Program-made: the position numbers and the translations under genes
Notes under the pieces: generated by a model
What the model was told of the DNA's origin: nothing
The model's database searches: none
The model's input: only the letters and a program-made list of their open reading frames with translations
In this document: positions 11,292-21,929 of the stretch, piece by piece
Layout of the letters: every line of letters begins with the position of its first letter
How positions within the stretch are numbered: position 1 is the first letter of the stretch
Source: Rhizopus sp. PT2906
Lineage: Eukaryota; Mucoromycota; Mucoromycetes; Mucorales; Rhizopodaceae
Direction of reading: 5' to 3'
Length of the DNA: 64,000 bases
Assembly: GCA_025529335.1 (NCBI GenBank)
Contig: JAMYHX010000034.1
Location: forward strand, 1-64,000

Positions 11292-11926
11292 TCTGTGATG
11301 CCTTGTATTAATAAACCCTTTAAATGCTTCCATCGTTCATAACATAATCTCGCAGAATGTCGTCCGTCGAATTGAGCTTCTAGTTCATGCCAGCCTCCTG
11401 TGTACAAATGGTCAAGAGCAAATTTGAGCAAGGCCATGTCGTCGGCATGTGTCCATACTTCGTACCCACGTATCGTTTGGTCCATTTTGGAAGGTGGTGG
11501 TAATCGATTAGGAGACTTTTGGATGTTTAGTCACTTGTATTTTTGGTACTTGTGACTTTACCTGTGAGGATTCATCATATTTTGTTCTCTTTCTGGATGA
11601 TTCATGATCTTGTTCTTCTTCGTCTTCTTCGTCTTCAGATTCAATTATATTTCCATCTTCGTCATATTCAACAATTAGCTTTTCCCTTACTAAATAAATT
11701 AAGTAATATGTCTATCTATATAATGATCTATGGTACCTCTCTTGGGCACTTTTTTGGGTATAGAAGGGATTCCAGTTTGTTGGTAGTTCAAGATTATATG
11801 ACGAACGGCTGTGGTTGAAAGACCAGATAAACGAGCAATCTTTCTCTCTGATGCGCCTGCTTGATAGGCTCCTACGATCATCCATCGTTTTGCTGCTTGA
11901 TCTTGTTCTTCAGTTGAATTGGTCAT
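11270..11926 (-). CDS. HTH plus SANT/Myb-like DNA-binding protein
   Basis: Three exons on minus (11926-11737, 11689-11562, 11515-11270) join in phase to 187 residues. Residues about 8-58 form a transposase-style homeodomain-like helix-turn-helix (ERKIARLSGLSTTAVRHII), as in the N-termini of Tc1/IS630-type transposases. A very acidic linker follows (EDEEDEEEQDHE), then RKRTK, a possible nuclear signal. The C-terminal ~60 residues are a SANT/Myb-like motif with spaced tryptophans (VWTHADDMALLKFAL, GGWHELEAQF, CYERWKHLKG). There is no catalytic DDE domain. I infer a nuclear DNA-binding factor, perhaps a domesticated transposase HTH. The target is unknown. It overlaps the PX gene tail to tail. 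Confidence 0.75.
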
Positions 11927-12322
11927 GAATAAATAAATAAATGAATAAAAAGAAAAAGAAAAAAAGAAATACTGTAATTAGCTTTATGATCATTTGATAT
12001 TGAAGAAGACGTCATTGGTTGCATTATTATGGCTGGCCAATCACAATTGAGCTCATCTTCATCGTCATTTCTCTATCTCCTTTTGTTTTTTTTTTTCTGG
12101 CTTTTGTCTAGTAAAATGTTTAAAATTTACATATTCTAAAATATCAAAAGTAAATTGAGTAAATTCAAGAAACAAAAAGCTCTAAAAATCGAGCTCATAC
12201 ACTGAACCTGAGACCAAACGTAGGTGTATATGTCGGGCTTTTAAAAATCAAGCCCAAAGGGAAACCCGTCTTTAGCTGTAATGAAACCCGCGCATCTTTT
12301 TTTTCCAAAAAAAAAAAAAATA
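11927..12322. promoter_or_regulatory. Divergent promoter region, HTH-SANT gene / GRASP
   Basis: 396 bp between divergent ATGs. It contains a CCAAT on plus near 12039 (GGCCAATCACAATTG), an E-box-like CAATTG, a (AAATA)n stretch at 11927-11945 and an A14 run immediately before the GRASP ATG. The CCAAT could serve a HAP/NF-Y complex, but this is only a consensus match. Confidence 0.45.
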
Positions 12323-13241
12323 ATGGGAGGAGTACAAAGCTCTGAACAAGGACAATATGGTTTCCATGTCTTGAAAGTATAAAGAGCAAACAAAGAGAGA
12401 GGAAATACATTATATATAACTGTATAAAGTAAATAATAGGTCAAGGAAAATTCACCTGCATTTCACGCAGGTATCGAACAGTTCTTTGATTATATTGTCA
12501 GCATCAATCATATTCCATTGGTATATATATATATATATATGAATATTCAAGTCATATTTCTAGTAGTATAACACAGCTTATTAGAATAATGGAGATAGTC
12601 AAGTATTAATAAAAGAACTTGAAGGGAATGAAGATAAGCCTGTGCCCATTGGCATTTATTCTAGTAAAGAACAAGCATTTCGAGGTACATATTGCACATG
12701 CATATTTAAAAGATATATTAACACCCTTTAAAGAGGTTAGTTTAATACCAAGCAAAAAGTGGCATTCAGATCCAAATGAAAAGAGCTTGATTGGTTGTTC
12801 CATTCGATTCTGTTCATTTGAACGTGCTGGAGAGAATGTATGGCATGTACTCGATGTTGCGCCTAATTCACCTGCTGAAATGGCAGGTATCATTCCTCAC
12901 TCTGATTATATCATTGGAAGTCCACATTTGACACTGAGAAGCGAAGACGATTTTTATGCTCTTGTGGAAGAATATCTCGGTAAGCCGCTAAGATTGTACC
13001 TTTATAACTCAGAATGGGATAGTTGCAGAGAGGTGAGATGACAACCATGTTCTTGTATGTTTTGATATTTATTGTATAGTGTATCATCATACCTAATCAT
13101 GAATGGGGAGGAGAAGGGTCCCTGGGATGTGATGTGGGATATGGATTATTGCATAGGATACCAAGTAAGAAGAAGCATGATGAGGATGTAGCCAAGGATA
13201 CACCTTTACCTGAATCACCTACTGAACAAGCAGAACCATAA
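12323..13241 (+). CDS. GRH1: GRASP-type Golgi reassembly/stacking protein
   Basis: A peripheral Golgi/ER-exit-site protein of the GRASP55/65 family (yeast Grh1), involved in Golgi organisation and unconventional secretion. Five exons (12323-12376, 12440-12520, 12585-12684, 12734-13032, 13080-13241) give 231 residues. The N-terminus MGGVQSSE offers Gly2 for N-myristoylation. Two atypical PDZ domains follow, with duplicated signatures: ENSPAFHAGIEQFFDYIVSI then SIRFCSF, and PNSPAEMAGI...SDYIIG then GGEGSLGCDVGYGLLHR. The Ser/Pro-rich C-terminal tail is short (about 30 residues), as in Grh1. Exon 1 encodes only 18 residues, so simple ORF calling misses the myristoylation start. In family members that lack Gly2 an acetylated helix is used instead. 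Confidence 0.92.
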
Positions 13242-13514
13242 TTGCTCTTGTAAGAGTTTATTAATAAACAATTACAGCTGATCTGAATTTGAAGCTGAAG
13301 ATGTAATAATGATAATCCGCAAAATTGAATGAATTGCATTAATTTTCAAAAAGGGAGACCAAGCAGAGAGAGATTATTTAGGGAATTAATGCATCACATC
13401 ATACACACTTTTTTTTTAAAAAATCGGATATACTTTATCCTTTTTTTCATATTTATTTCCCTCTTTCTTTCTTTCTCTCTTTCTTTCTTTTTCTTCTCTT
13501 CTTTTATTACTAAA
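13242..13514 (+). promoter_or_regulatory. CT-rich leader before NIPA-like transporter
   Basis: The interval between GRASP and the next gene ends in a long pyrimidine tract (about 13438-13505, TTTCTTTCTCTC repeats) directly before the ATG, a common layout for promoters/5' leaders in this window. Nothing else is recognised. Confidence 0.4.
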
Positions 13515-14750
13515 ATGGATGTATCAATTCAATATGAACAACAAACATACACAAAACAATTCTGGATAGGCATCATTGTATCCATCGTAACCAACTTTAT
13601 TCAATCATTTGCAATGGCATTTCAACGTAAATCTCACCTATTGAATGATTCCATCTATCCAATAGAAGAACGAAAACATTACCTCAAGCGACCCCTTTGG
13701 GTGATCAGTTTTTGCGCCTTTCTGACAGCTAATATCATTGGGTCTATTTTTACCATTGGCTATTTACCCATTGTCATCTTAGCACCCATCGGAGCTCTAT
13801 CACTCGTGTTCAACGCATTAGCTGCTAAGCTCATCCTTGGCGACCCATTCGATCTCAAAAAAGTACTGGGCACCTGTCTCATCGTTCTCGGCACACTCCT
13901 TCTCGGCCTCTTTGGTGTCGTATCCGAACCAGACCATGATATAGATGACCTGATAAGGCTATATAAAAAGCCTGGCTTTATTGCCTATTTTAGTTGTTTA
14001 GAATTCGTGATAGTCACAAGTGCATTGTTAACTCACTATTGTGAGTATCTGTATGATCAAATAGAATCAGCGGCTTTACCCCCTACGACCGTGGGTAAGT
14101 GGGTAGGTCGATGGATTGAAAAGAATGAATTCAAGAAATATATTGGCATCAGGTAAATAGAGAACAAAATGTATGTTGTTCTTGACGCTCATCATTTTTA
14201 AAAAAAAAAGCTATGGTGTATTGGCAGGCAATATTAGCAGTCAGAGCATGCTATTTGCAAAAAGTGGTATTGAATTGATCATCCTTACTATTGTATCTGA
14301 TAAGAATCAGTTACAACATTCTTTAACTTGGATCTTATTGATCATGATGGTCGGTACGGCCGTCCTGCAGGTAAACATCAGAATATTTGGGCAAACATAT
14401 GTGTCTCATCTATGTATTTTTAGCTGCACTATTTGAACAAAGGATTACAACTATGTGATACTGTCATTATGCTTCCTATCTCATGCTGCGTCTTTAATGT
14501 ATCATGTCTATTCAATGGACTTGTTTATTATGATCAATGGGATCGATTTACATGGTATCAACTTGTGCTTGTCATGGTCGGAGTGTCCTTGACTATCGGC
14601 GGTGTCCTCTTGATTTCATGGAAGCAGCAGTTGAATACACTGACAGAAGAGGAAGTGACTACGGTTCATGACGAATTGTTACCTCAAACAGATTCCAGAC
14701 CTAATGAAGAGACCAAGCTGTTGCAATCAAGTAACACAAGATATACTTGA
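13515..14750 (+). CDS. NIPA-like magnesium transporter
   Basis: A multi-pass membrane protein of the NIPA family (DUF803; drug/metabolite transporter superfamily), whose animal members carry Mg2+. Three exons (13515-14152, 14211-14370, 14424-14750) give 374 residues. Eight to nine hydrophobic helices can be counted. Family landmarks are the first helix with SFAMAFQRKSH, then LAPIGALSLVFNALAAKLILGD, SYGVLAGNISSQSMLFAKSG and a C-terminal ISWKQQ boundary. The hydrophilic C-terminus carries an acidic plus Leu-Leu motif (EETKLLQSS), a candidate vacuole/endosome sorting signal. Substrate is inferred from family only; some NIPA-like fungal proteins are uncharacterised. Confidence 0.85.
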
Positions 14751-15185
14751 CCATTATAGAATACAACTTAATAGAATCCCCCTCCCTCTTTTCTTTATTA
14801 TTTGTAAATAATGCAGTACAGTACTTACTTTTTTTTTTAAAAAAAAAAGAAATGAATAAATTGATCATGTTTTGAAAACAAACGGGTCAACAAATAAATG
14901 GATCACTTTTATTGAAGCTGTTTTCTGCAGAGAGTGTGTGTGTGTGCATTGTGAATATATCGTGCGTACCATCAAAACTTGATGATGATCATGTCGATAT
15001 GCAGTGAAGCATAAATTTAGAAAAGTTGTCAGTCGCCCAATTTTCTCTCTCTCTCACATGGCCAAACCAATCTCTATCTCTTAGTACAAGTCCTCTTAAA
15101 GAAATGTATTAAACATCAACACGAAAACCAGCGTTCACCAGAACTTTTACAAAGAATGTCTTCATTTTGCCCAACTATCAAAAAC
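14751..15185. other. Gene-free spacer with TG microsatellite
   Basis: It holds the 3' flank of the NIPA-like gene, a T/A-run near 14829-14849, a TGTGTG stretch near 14933-14945 and CTCTCTCT near 15044-15056. No gene is seen. The left end of the mariner relic may lie here but no terminal inverted repeat was found. Confidence 0.5.
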
Positions 15186-16095
15186 ACTCATAATCATTAT
15201 AAAAAAGCAAAGTTTGACATGTCATACTTGCAACTAAGTGATGAGCAAGGTTCACGCTTATATTTTTCCATCGGTCATTCAAGACCTTCTTCAAATCATC
15301 AATGTTGTTAATGGCGGCCCTTTTGTCCTCGATAAGCTTATCAAGAGCCCACCTGCTCAATTGGGTTTAGATCCGGGCTTGGGCAAGCCAGTACTCCTCT
15401 TATGGGTCTCTTTCCACCATTTTGCATAGACATCAGTATGACAACTTGCTCCATCTTCTTGAAAGATGAAGCCCTTCTCTTCTTCATCTATCAATTTTTT
15501 GAACCAAGGGTGAAATTTCTTGGCCAAAGTGTCTTGATTTTAAGAACCATCAATGATCACCAAAAGAGCGCAAGGCTTCTTGCTCAAAAACAGCTCTATA
15601 TCATAACACTTCCGTGCCTCCATTTTGTTCTGGGCTTAACATGACGAGCGTCGTATCTTTTGCCGACTTTACGAATAACTCTGGCCCCACCGTAAAGCGT
15701 GATTCATCCGACCCAACCACGGTTTCCTACTGTTCTTGAGTCCAGTTGACATGATCTAAGGCCCAACGGAGTCTTCTCTTCTTGTTTGCTTCTGTAAGAG
15801 TTGGCTTATGCGTAGCAAAGTACGATTTAAAGCCCATTTCCCGCAAGTAGTTGATTACTGTCTGTTGTTGTAATCTTCGTTTGCTGTAATTCGAATCTTA
15901 CAGAATCATAAGACGCAAATGGACTTTTTTATAATTCTTTCCAAGTGTCTTTGAGATCTTTTGCAAAGTTTTTTTTTGAGAGAGGGTCCAGCATCACGAA
16001 TTCTATCGACAACTTTTTGGTCACTATTCTTGGGGCATCTGAACTCTATTAGATATACGATCCAAGATGAACTTGACTTTATCGAACCAGAAGAC
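15186..16095 (-). pseudogene. Decayed Tc1/mariner transposase
   Basis: Read on minus, the sequence carries Tc1/mariner blocks in the right order but broken by stops and frame changes. An N-terminal part includes LQQQTVINYLREMGFKS and KKRRLRWALDHVNWTQ, followed by an in-frame stop. GSDESRF, which contains the first catalytic Asp, comes next, then FQEDGASCHTD with the second. A region where the family's DLNPIE-type third acidic site should be instead reads SKPN followed by a stop. The tail WALDKLIEDKRAAINN lies in one open stretch. The third catalytic residue is therefore lost. No terminal inverted repeats or TA duplications were identified. Confidence 0.85.
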
Positions 16096-16470
16096 TCCCC
16101 CAGTAGCTTTTTAAGTTTGCGCTTTTGGTAAGAGCTATGGGTGCTATCTAATGAATTTTGGTTTGACTTGTTTGATTTGTTACTTTTCAGAAAAGAAGAG
16201 GAAAGGTTGCATATTTCTTTTAAATCAAATGCCTGTGACTGTATACGATTCCTGATAGTTTAAGCCAGACAATGCTGGATCAAGGTTTCTGAATTGCTAG
16301 ATAAATATTTCATTACTTGCTGACGAAATCTTATTGGTACTCACTTATTTTATTTCTGTGGATGAAATGTTCTATAGTCAATACGGACATATTGTGTTTC
16401 TTTGATAAATAAAACCCACGCTTTAATACAAAAAAAAAAACATTTATGCAACAGACACCGTTAGGAATTA
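16096..16470. other. Spacer between mariner relic and NmrA-like gene
   Basis: AT-rich, with no ORF of note. It may hold a degraded N-terminal part of the transposase or its left flank. An A-run (16430-16440) precedes the 3' end of the NmrA-like gene. Confidence 0.4.
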
Positions 16471-17361
16471 TTAATGCTTGAACAAGTGCTTATTGTTCAT
16501 AATATATTCCTCCAATTTCTCAGGATTCCTTCCAAGAAGTATCTGAATACCGTCTGAGACGAGAGGATTCTGTATGTCATAGGAAGCCAGAGTCGTAGAC
16601 AAGCCGAAAGCCATGCTATGATTCATATAACCTGAACTCATCAGCCTGTTGTACTTGTCAAGTGCACTGATCTGCTTATAACCAAAGGGACGACCGAGAG
16701 CGCGTGAGAAGTGTTCTGCAAGCTGCTTGGGCGTGACAACATCACCGTTAAGTTCATACACAGCGTCTCCATGCTTCTGGATATCGTCACTGAGGATGGT
16801 TGCTGCAACTGCACCAATATCGTTAGTCGAAATCCAGCCTTGTGGTTGGTCAGGGTGGAGCGTATCGAGGATATGATCGTTCTCATATAGACCAAAGTGG
16901 AACAGATTGGACATGAATCGACCAGGTCTCAAGGCGACAAAAGCCCCACGGCCTGGCAGTTCGTAGATGGCCTTTTCTGCATAATAATGTTGAGTTCCAA
17001 TGAATGTTGTACGCCAAGGGAAGCTGCTCCATAGACTGGAGATATCGACGATCTGTCGAACACCTGCCTCATAAGCCCAACTGGCGATGGTTTTTTTGTG
17101 AGAAGGCATGTTGGGCAAATCGGCAATGAGAAGCAGCAGACGCGTGTGCCCCTTTAATCCGTCTTTGAGTGGTGTCATGTCGCTGTAATCGCCTTGGACA
17201 ACTTGGACAAGTGGATTGTTGGAAAATAAAGTGTAGACCTTTTCTGGTTGACGGGAATAGATCGTCACAGGAATGTTTTTGGCCAAGAGGTCTTTGACTG
17301 CCTTGGAACCTACATTGCCTGTGCCGCCGAGAATGAAAACGCGTTCTTGTGAAGTATCCAT
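16471..17361 (-). CDS. NmrA-like NAD(P)-binding protein
   Basis: A single-exon, 296-residue atypical short-chain dehydrogenase of the NmrA/HSCARG class. The N-terminal Rossmann motif is GGTGNVGS (residues about 12-19), followed by a basic SRQPEKV typical of NADP binding. Other family marks are VVQGDYSDM, YYAEKAIYE, LRPGRFMSNL and WISTNDIGAVAA. The canonical SDR Tyr-x-x-x-Lys is only partly kept (YYAEK), as in NmrA regulators that sense NAD(P) rather than catalyse. It could be a redox-sensing regulator or an NAD(P)H-dependent reductase; sequence does not decide. It is followed upstream by a GA-rich leader and is intronless, unlike most neighbours. Confidence 0.88.
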   Translation of the reverse strand: MDTSQERVFILGGTGNVGSKAVKDLLAKNIPVTIYSRQPEKVYTLFSNNPLVQVVQGDYSDMTPLKDGLKGHTRLLLLIADLPNMPSHKKTIASWAYEAGVRQIVDISSLWSSFPWRTTFIGTQHYYAEKAIYELPGRGAFVALRPGRFMSNLFHFGLYENDHILDTLHPDQPQGWISTNDIGAVAATILSDDIQKHGDAVYELNGDVVTPKQLAEHFSRALGRPFGYKQISALDKYNRLMSSGYMNHSMAFGLSTTLASYDIQNPLVSDGIQILLGRNPEKLEEYIMNNKHLFKH

Positions 17362-17502
17362 TTTTTATTTTAAAGAAAAAGAAAGAAAAAAGAAAGAGAA
17401 AGAGAAAGAAAAAGAAAGAAAAAGAAAAACAAAGAAAAAAGAAATGTCACACAATGTTTGAGTTATTACTGCAATGGGTGATAAGTTATGGCTTTATTAA
17501 AT
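17362..17502. repeat. GA-rich simple repeat in NmrA-like promoter
   Basis: Positions 17370-17440 are almost pure A/G on plus (AAAGAAAGAAAAAGAAAG), that is CT-rich on the coding strand of the NmrA-like gene. The stretch sits just upstream of its ATG and downstream of the Hikeshi stop. It is likely a promoter/leader tract. Confidence 0.6.
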
Positions 17503-18229
17503 CTATGCTGATTTTTCTTCATTTAAATAATTTGGATTCGTTGCTAGTTTCCTTGAGAGATTATCATACCAAGTTTGAAATGTCTTTAGCGACAGATATC
17601 CGTTCTCTGTTAATTGTCCAATCGGGATTGAATTGATTGGTATGTTCTGTACAGCGAATGAAGTGACATAGTTGTAAAGGTTTTCTAAAATTCGTTCTGC
17701 CATCTGACCTACTTGAGTTACATTCATGCTTGGTTTGACCAAGGATGTGGATGTTGGTGTTGCTGTTGTTGTTGTTGTTGTATTTGGAAGTGTAGCGAGT
17801 TCTTGCTGAACGACGTGAATTGGTTCAATCGAAATCCCCAGTGTCGCTGACGTAGGGACCATTGGTGATGTTGTTGTTGTTGTATTCTTGAGGCGGAATA
17901 TAGCGCTTGCTTTTTCATTAGAAAGCCTATGGTGATATCAGTCGTTTATATATCCATGTTATTTAAAGTCCATACCCTCCCAAGAGTTGCCACTCTTTAT
18001 TAGGCCATAGTAAGTGAACAGTTGCAGCATATCCTGGCTCAAATGGTATGGTTCCAAGTAAGAAGACAACAATGTGATTTATATTTTGAGCATCTGCTAA
18101 TTCAAATACATATTTGTTGACATCAACTTGTTGTAGATTAGTTTGAACCTATGCGTTGCCCTTAATTTACTATTTTCAAAGAGTGGCTTGTCAAAATACC
18201 AGTCGACCAGCAGCAATACAGCCAAACAT
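17503..18229 (-). CDS. Hikeshi (OPI10 family) Hsp70 nuclear import carrier
   Basis: Hikeshi carries Hsp70 into the nucleus under heat stress by binding FG nucleoporins. Yeast OPI10 is the orthologue named for inositol excretion. Three exons on minus (18229-18200, 18148-17976, 17926-17503) give 208 residues. Exon 1 encodes only the invariant MFGCIAAGRL. The N-terminal beta domain shows NHIVVFLLGTIPFEPGYAATV and WQLLG, and the C-terminal helical part shows ILENLYNYVTSFAV and WYDNLSRKLATNP. A Thr-rich linker in the middle (TTTTTTATPTST) is encoded by an expanded GTT/GTG-type repeat. Length matches the family. It is close to the NSUN gene on the same strand. Confidence 0.93.
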
Positions 18230-18358
18230 GCTCTAATAAATAAATATATATAAAAGCAAGAGGCAACAAATTCACCTTCTTTTTATTATTCATTTTTTTT
18301 TTGTTCTAGAAAGTTAAAGAAGCCTCCCGGAGTTTAATACAAGTATAGCAGGGGGGAA

Positions 18359-19423
18359 TTATTCATTGTCGTCGCTACTCTCACTATCTTCACCATCCTC
18401 CTTTGAGACACCTGTTCGTTTTAGAAGAGCAAAGTATAAGGGGCCCCAGCCATCAGTCTTGTCAGGCAAGATGATCCATCCGTATTTTGTTCTTTCACCA
18501 ATAGGCCATTTCATCTTGACAGGTTCCACAGGAATCTTACCCTTTTTGATCATCTTTTCTATGACTTTATCGTTTTCTAGTGAGCTAATGGAACAAGTAC
18601 CGTACAAGATCAATCCATCGACGCGTGCGGCATGCACTGCAGCCTTGAGCAAAGAAAACTGTCGTTTGGCGTTCATTTGAGTGCGTTTGGGTGTCCAGAG
18701 TTCAAACTCCTTTTCGTCATGCAGCAGATGACGTTCGGACGAACAAGGTGCGTCCAACAAGACTTTATCATACTGCTCTGGCTCACCATAGTATCGTGTC
18801 CCGTCTCTGCCGACGACAGTACTGACATCTGCGAGCACATCAGGCGGTAAATAAGACTCAATAACCTGGCGCAACCGTCGTCTACGGTCAGATGCAATCT
18901 CGTTCGATGTCAACCGTCCGTACTGCTTATCCAAACGCTGCAAGATGGACAATGTCTTGCCGCCTGGCGCCGCGCATAGATCCAGAACGTGATCGTCTGG
19001 CTGAATGTCTAGAGCCTCGGTTGCCAGGACGGAACCAGCGTCGAGGATATAATAATCGGTGATCTCATGGCTATCTTTTGAAGGTGGCGGGAATCGAGAG
19101 CATGTTTTGGATGCATAACAAGGAATACTCAAAAAGTCAAGCATGACCAAATCGTGTAAGGTATCTTTTAGCTTTGCCTTTACTTGGTCAATCTGAGCAT
19201 ATTTGTTAATCATGATGCAATGTCGAACAGGGCGTTTGAGTGCCTCTAATAGAATCGGCCATCGTTCGGATCCCCACTCGGCTTCATAGTATTTGCTGAA
19301 TGCAGTCATCACCGCATTTCGTTTTTCTGTTTCTCGTAAAAGTGCCTTTTCTTTCTTTTTCGATGCTCCCTTTTTCTTGTCTTCCTTTTTATTTCCTTTT
19401 CGCTTGTTCTTTTCCTCAGACAT
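18359..19423 (-). CDS. NSUN-type RNA (cytosine-5) methyltransferase
   Basis: An intronless gene for 354 residues. After a very Lys-rich N-terminus (MSEEKNKRKGNKKEDKKKG), the class I methyltransferase core shows the SAM loop DLCAAPGGKT, acidic NEIASD, motif IV DAPCSSERHLLHD with its Cys, and motif VI YGTCSISSLEND with the catalytic Cys. The DAPCSSERHLLHD pattern and short length resemble NSUN3/NSUN4 rather than NOP2 or NSUN2. Those two modify mitochondrial tRNA-Met and small-subunit rRNA. However, the Lys-rich N-terminus is not a classical mitochondrial presequence, so location and target are open. The C-terminus is acidic (DGEDSESSDDNE). The start was chosen at the first ATG after an A/T leader. 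Confidence 0.9.
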   Translation of the reverse strand: MSEEKNKRKGNKKEDKKKGASKKKEKALLRETEKRNAVMTAFSKYYEAEWGSERWPILLEALKRPVRHCIMINKYAQIDQVKAKLKDTLHDLVMLDFLSIPCYASKTCSRFPPPSKDSHEITDYYILDAGSVLATEALDIQPDDHVLDLCAAPGGKTLSILQRLDKQYGRLTSNEIASDRRRRLRQVIESYLPPDVLADVSTVVGRDGTRYYGEPEQYDKVLLDAPCSSERHLLHDEKEFELWTPKRTQMNAKRQFSLLKAAVHAARVDGLILYGTCSISSLENDKVIEKMIKKGKIPVEPVKMKWPIGERTKYGWIILPDKTDGWGPLYFALLKRTGVSKEDGEDSESSDDNE

Positions 19424-19490
19424 ATTTTTTTTATAAAAAGAAAAAAAAAAAAGGGATCTTGTCAAGCCACCCAATCAAAACCTTTATTCA

Positions 19491-21067
19491 TTATTCATTA
19501 TCAGATTCTTGTTTAACAATCTTGGAGATATCAGAGGATAAATTAAGCAATAAAGTCGATTTGATGACGCCTTCTTTCTTTTTTGTTTCTATAATGTTTG
19601 TCAAATCTAATGCAGACAGTAAGTTGCCCACAGATGAAGTCTCTGGAGCCAAAAATAGTAGTTTGCCAATGGCAGCTAATAAACGGTGCACTACAAAAAA
19701 AAAGGAGTCAATTGGATTGAATATAAACAAGGATAGAGCTTACTGATTTCTTCATCCGTTTCTTTAGCCAATGCGTCAACCATTGCACTCAGTAGTTCAA
19801 CTTGCCAATCATCATCTTCTTGTTCTGCTATACCGACAAATGTCCCTTCTTCCTTTTTCAGTCGTTCGATCGAGACATTATTGGAGCAATTGTATGCAAG
19901 TGATGCGGCTGCTTGTCTGATCTGACTGTCATCCGATAATAAGCTAGTGATTAACATTTGTGTGAGTTGTGATCGATAGGTTGCTCCTTCCAAGTGAGAA
20001 GTAAAGTGAGTTGTGGACAAAGTCGAATCAGCAAATAGGTTACAAGCAACGCGTAGGATCATGATCCATGTTGCTCTCGTAAGCGTTTCATGGTTCTGAG
20101 TGGCGATATCCATCACTCTGCCCAATTGATCCGCTATATAAAAAAAAGCCAGTGTTGAGTCTTTTATGTAAAACAAGATCATATATGAATAACATACGGT
20201 TCGTAGTGTAATAGTTGGAGACGTCCTGAATGAGCAGTAATGACTTGAAGATATCCAAAAATGGGAATAATTGATCATTTTTCAACTTGTTCAATAATGT
20301 TCTAGACAACTCACTCCACTCGTTCACATCAAGTGTCTTTTTTTCTTTGCTCAGCACCTGCTTGGTTTCATCCAGTGTCTTTTTCTCAGTATCTGATAAA
20401 GTCACACCATTAGCCTCTAAAAACTCATTCAACTTTCCATAAATAACATCTAGTTTTCCAACATTGGTGTAAAGAATAGGTACGTTGGGCTGATTGATGA
20501 TTGCTCTCAAAAGCAGTTTTCGGTGTGGATGAGCTACACATGTAGAAAATGATTAGAATAAATAAAAAGTAAATAAATAGAACTTACGAGGATAAGCTTC
20601 GAATAATAAAATGTCCACTTGACTCTTTAGTTCTGCGTAATCAGCACCTGAGAATTCTGCGACCTTCTTCCCATCCAAGTAAAAATGAAACGTTGGTACT
20701 CCCCTGATGTTGTACTTTGCCGCATCCATGGCAACTGACATGTCCAAGAGTACACCCAACACTCTGATCTGTTGCTGTGGGTTACTGTTTTTCTCTTGTA
20801 TGAGCTCTTTAAACTTGGGCTTGATCATTTGACACGGCCCACATGTCGGTGAGGTGAACATGACGGCCACTGCCTTGTAGCTGGTGATCAATTGCTCCAT
20901 CATCTGTGCGCTCTTGACTTCTTGAATGGGGTTCTTTTCTGTAGGAGCTGCAGACATTGCTGCGGAGGAGATACCTTGCAATAAACTGCTGAGTGTCTCT
21001 GTAGTGGGTCTTTCGCCCTGTAGAATACGATTGACCGTTTCGGCTGGTGGTGCCGGTACTGGAGGAA

Positions 21068-21098
<31 letters not shown>

Positions 21099-21701
21099 TC
21101 TTAATCGAGATTGACCAAACATATTTTCAATCATTGGCAAAATGGATTGTCCAAAGGGCCTGGAAAGAAATGAGTTTGTAATAAAAAAATAAAAAGCGTT
21201 ACTTACGTATTGATAATTTCGGATGGTAAAGTAGTGATATGAGCAGGTATTGTCTTTCCGCATAAAAATTGGCATAAATCATTTGAAAATGTATTACAAT
21301 TAAAGTCTAAAAGGTGATACTTTTCGGCTCTATACAATGTCAATGAACCACACATCAAAATTATATATGTTCTCCTTACGTGTAAACCGATCGAAGACTA
21401 TCTATATATTCAAGGACAACTTCAAGAGGAAGGTGTGTTTCTCCAATATCAATCTTTTGCAGAGGAGCACCATGTTGTGTGCTTCCAGGAGGGACAGCCA
21501 TGATGCCCTGACCATAGTAAAACTCTTGACCGTAGACAACGACTGAAGTATGCCAAATACCGTCTTTAAAAGATATTAGCTTACACACATACACACACTT
21601 TATTTTTTCTTACCAATTTGCTTTCCTGTTAATGCAAGGGACATGGACTTGGCTAAGCCCTGAGAAAGATCGTATATATAGAGTTGAACTGGTTCTGCCA
21701 T
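19491..21701 (-). CDS. PPPDE peptidase - thioredoxin - PUL domain fusion
   Basis: Seven exons (21701-21614, 21563-21380, 21329-21207, 21159-20588, 20533-20198, 20133-19744, 19690-19491) join in phase to 630 residues. The N-terminus is a PPPDE/DeSI-type cysteine isopeptidase with catalytic His in WHTSVVV and Cys in DFNCNTFSND, so it looks active for deSUMOylation or deubiquitination. After a Pro/Ala/Thr linker comes a thioredoxin domain with CGPC (FTSPTCGPCQMIK) and cis-Pro RGVPTFHFY. The C-terminal ~260 residues match a PUL domain, which in PLAP/Doa1 proteins binds Cdc48/p97. Fungi are known to carry this fusion. A GTA/GCT repeat encodes TTTTTAAAA in the linker. I infer a role in Cdc48-linked protein turnover. 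Confidence 0.88.
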
Positions 21702-21929
21702 GCTGATGATTGGAAAAGAAAGGAGTCAACGTAATTGCTCATTGTGTCATTTTAAAATGCGGTAAAAATTCTAGCAATTTCATAAAAGTTGATCTGAACA
21801 TGAAATTTTACTAAAAAGGCAAAATGGTTTCCAAGTCATACAAAGCTTGCTTTCAACCATTAGTTTCTGACAACAAAGGATTGCTCATGATTAGAATAAA
21901 AAAAAAGTTACTTTATTGAATAAAGCACA

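Noticed and set aside
12440..12520. tRNA-like hairpin near GRASP exon 2 (CACCTGCATTTCACGCAGG)
   Set aside because: The paired bases belong to the coding exon ENSPAFHAGIEQ and no tRNA arms or A/B boxes fit.
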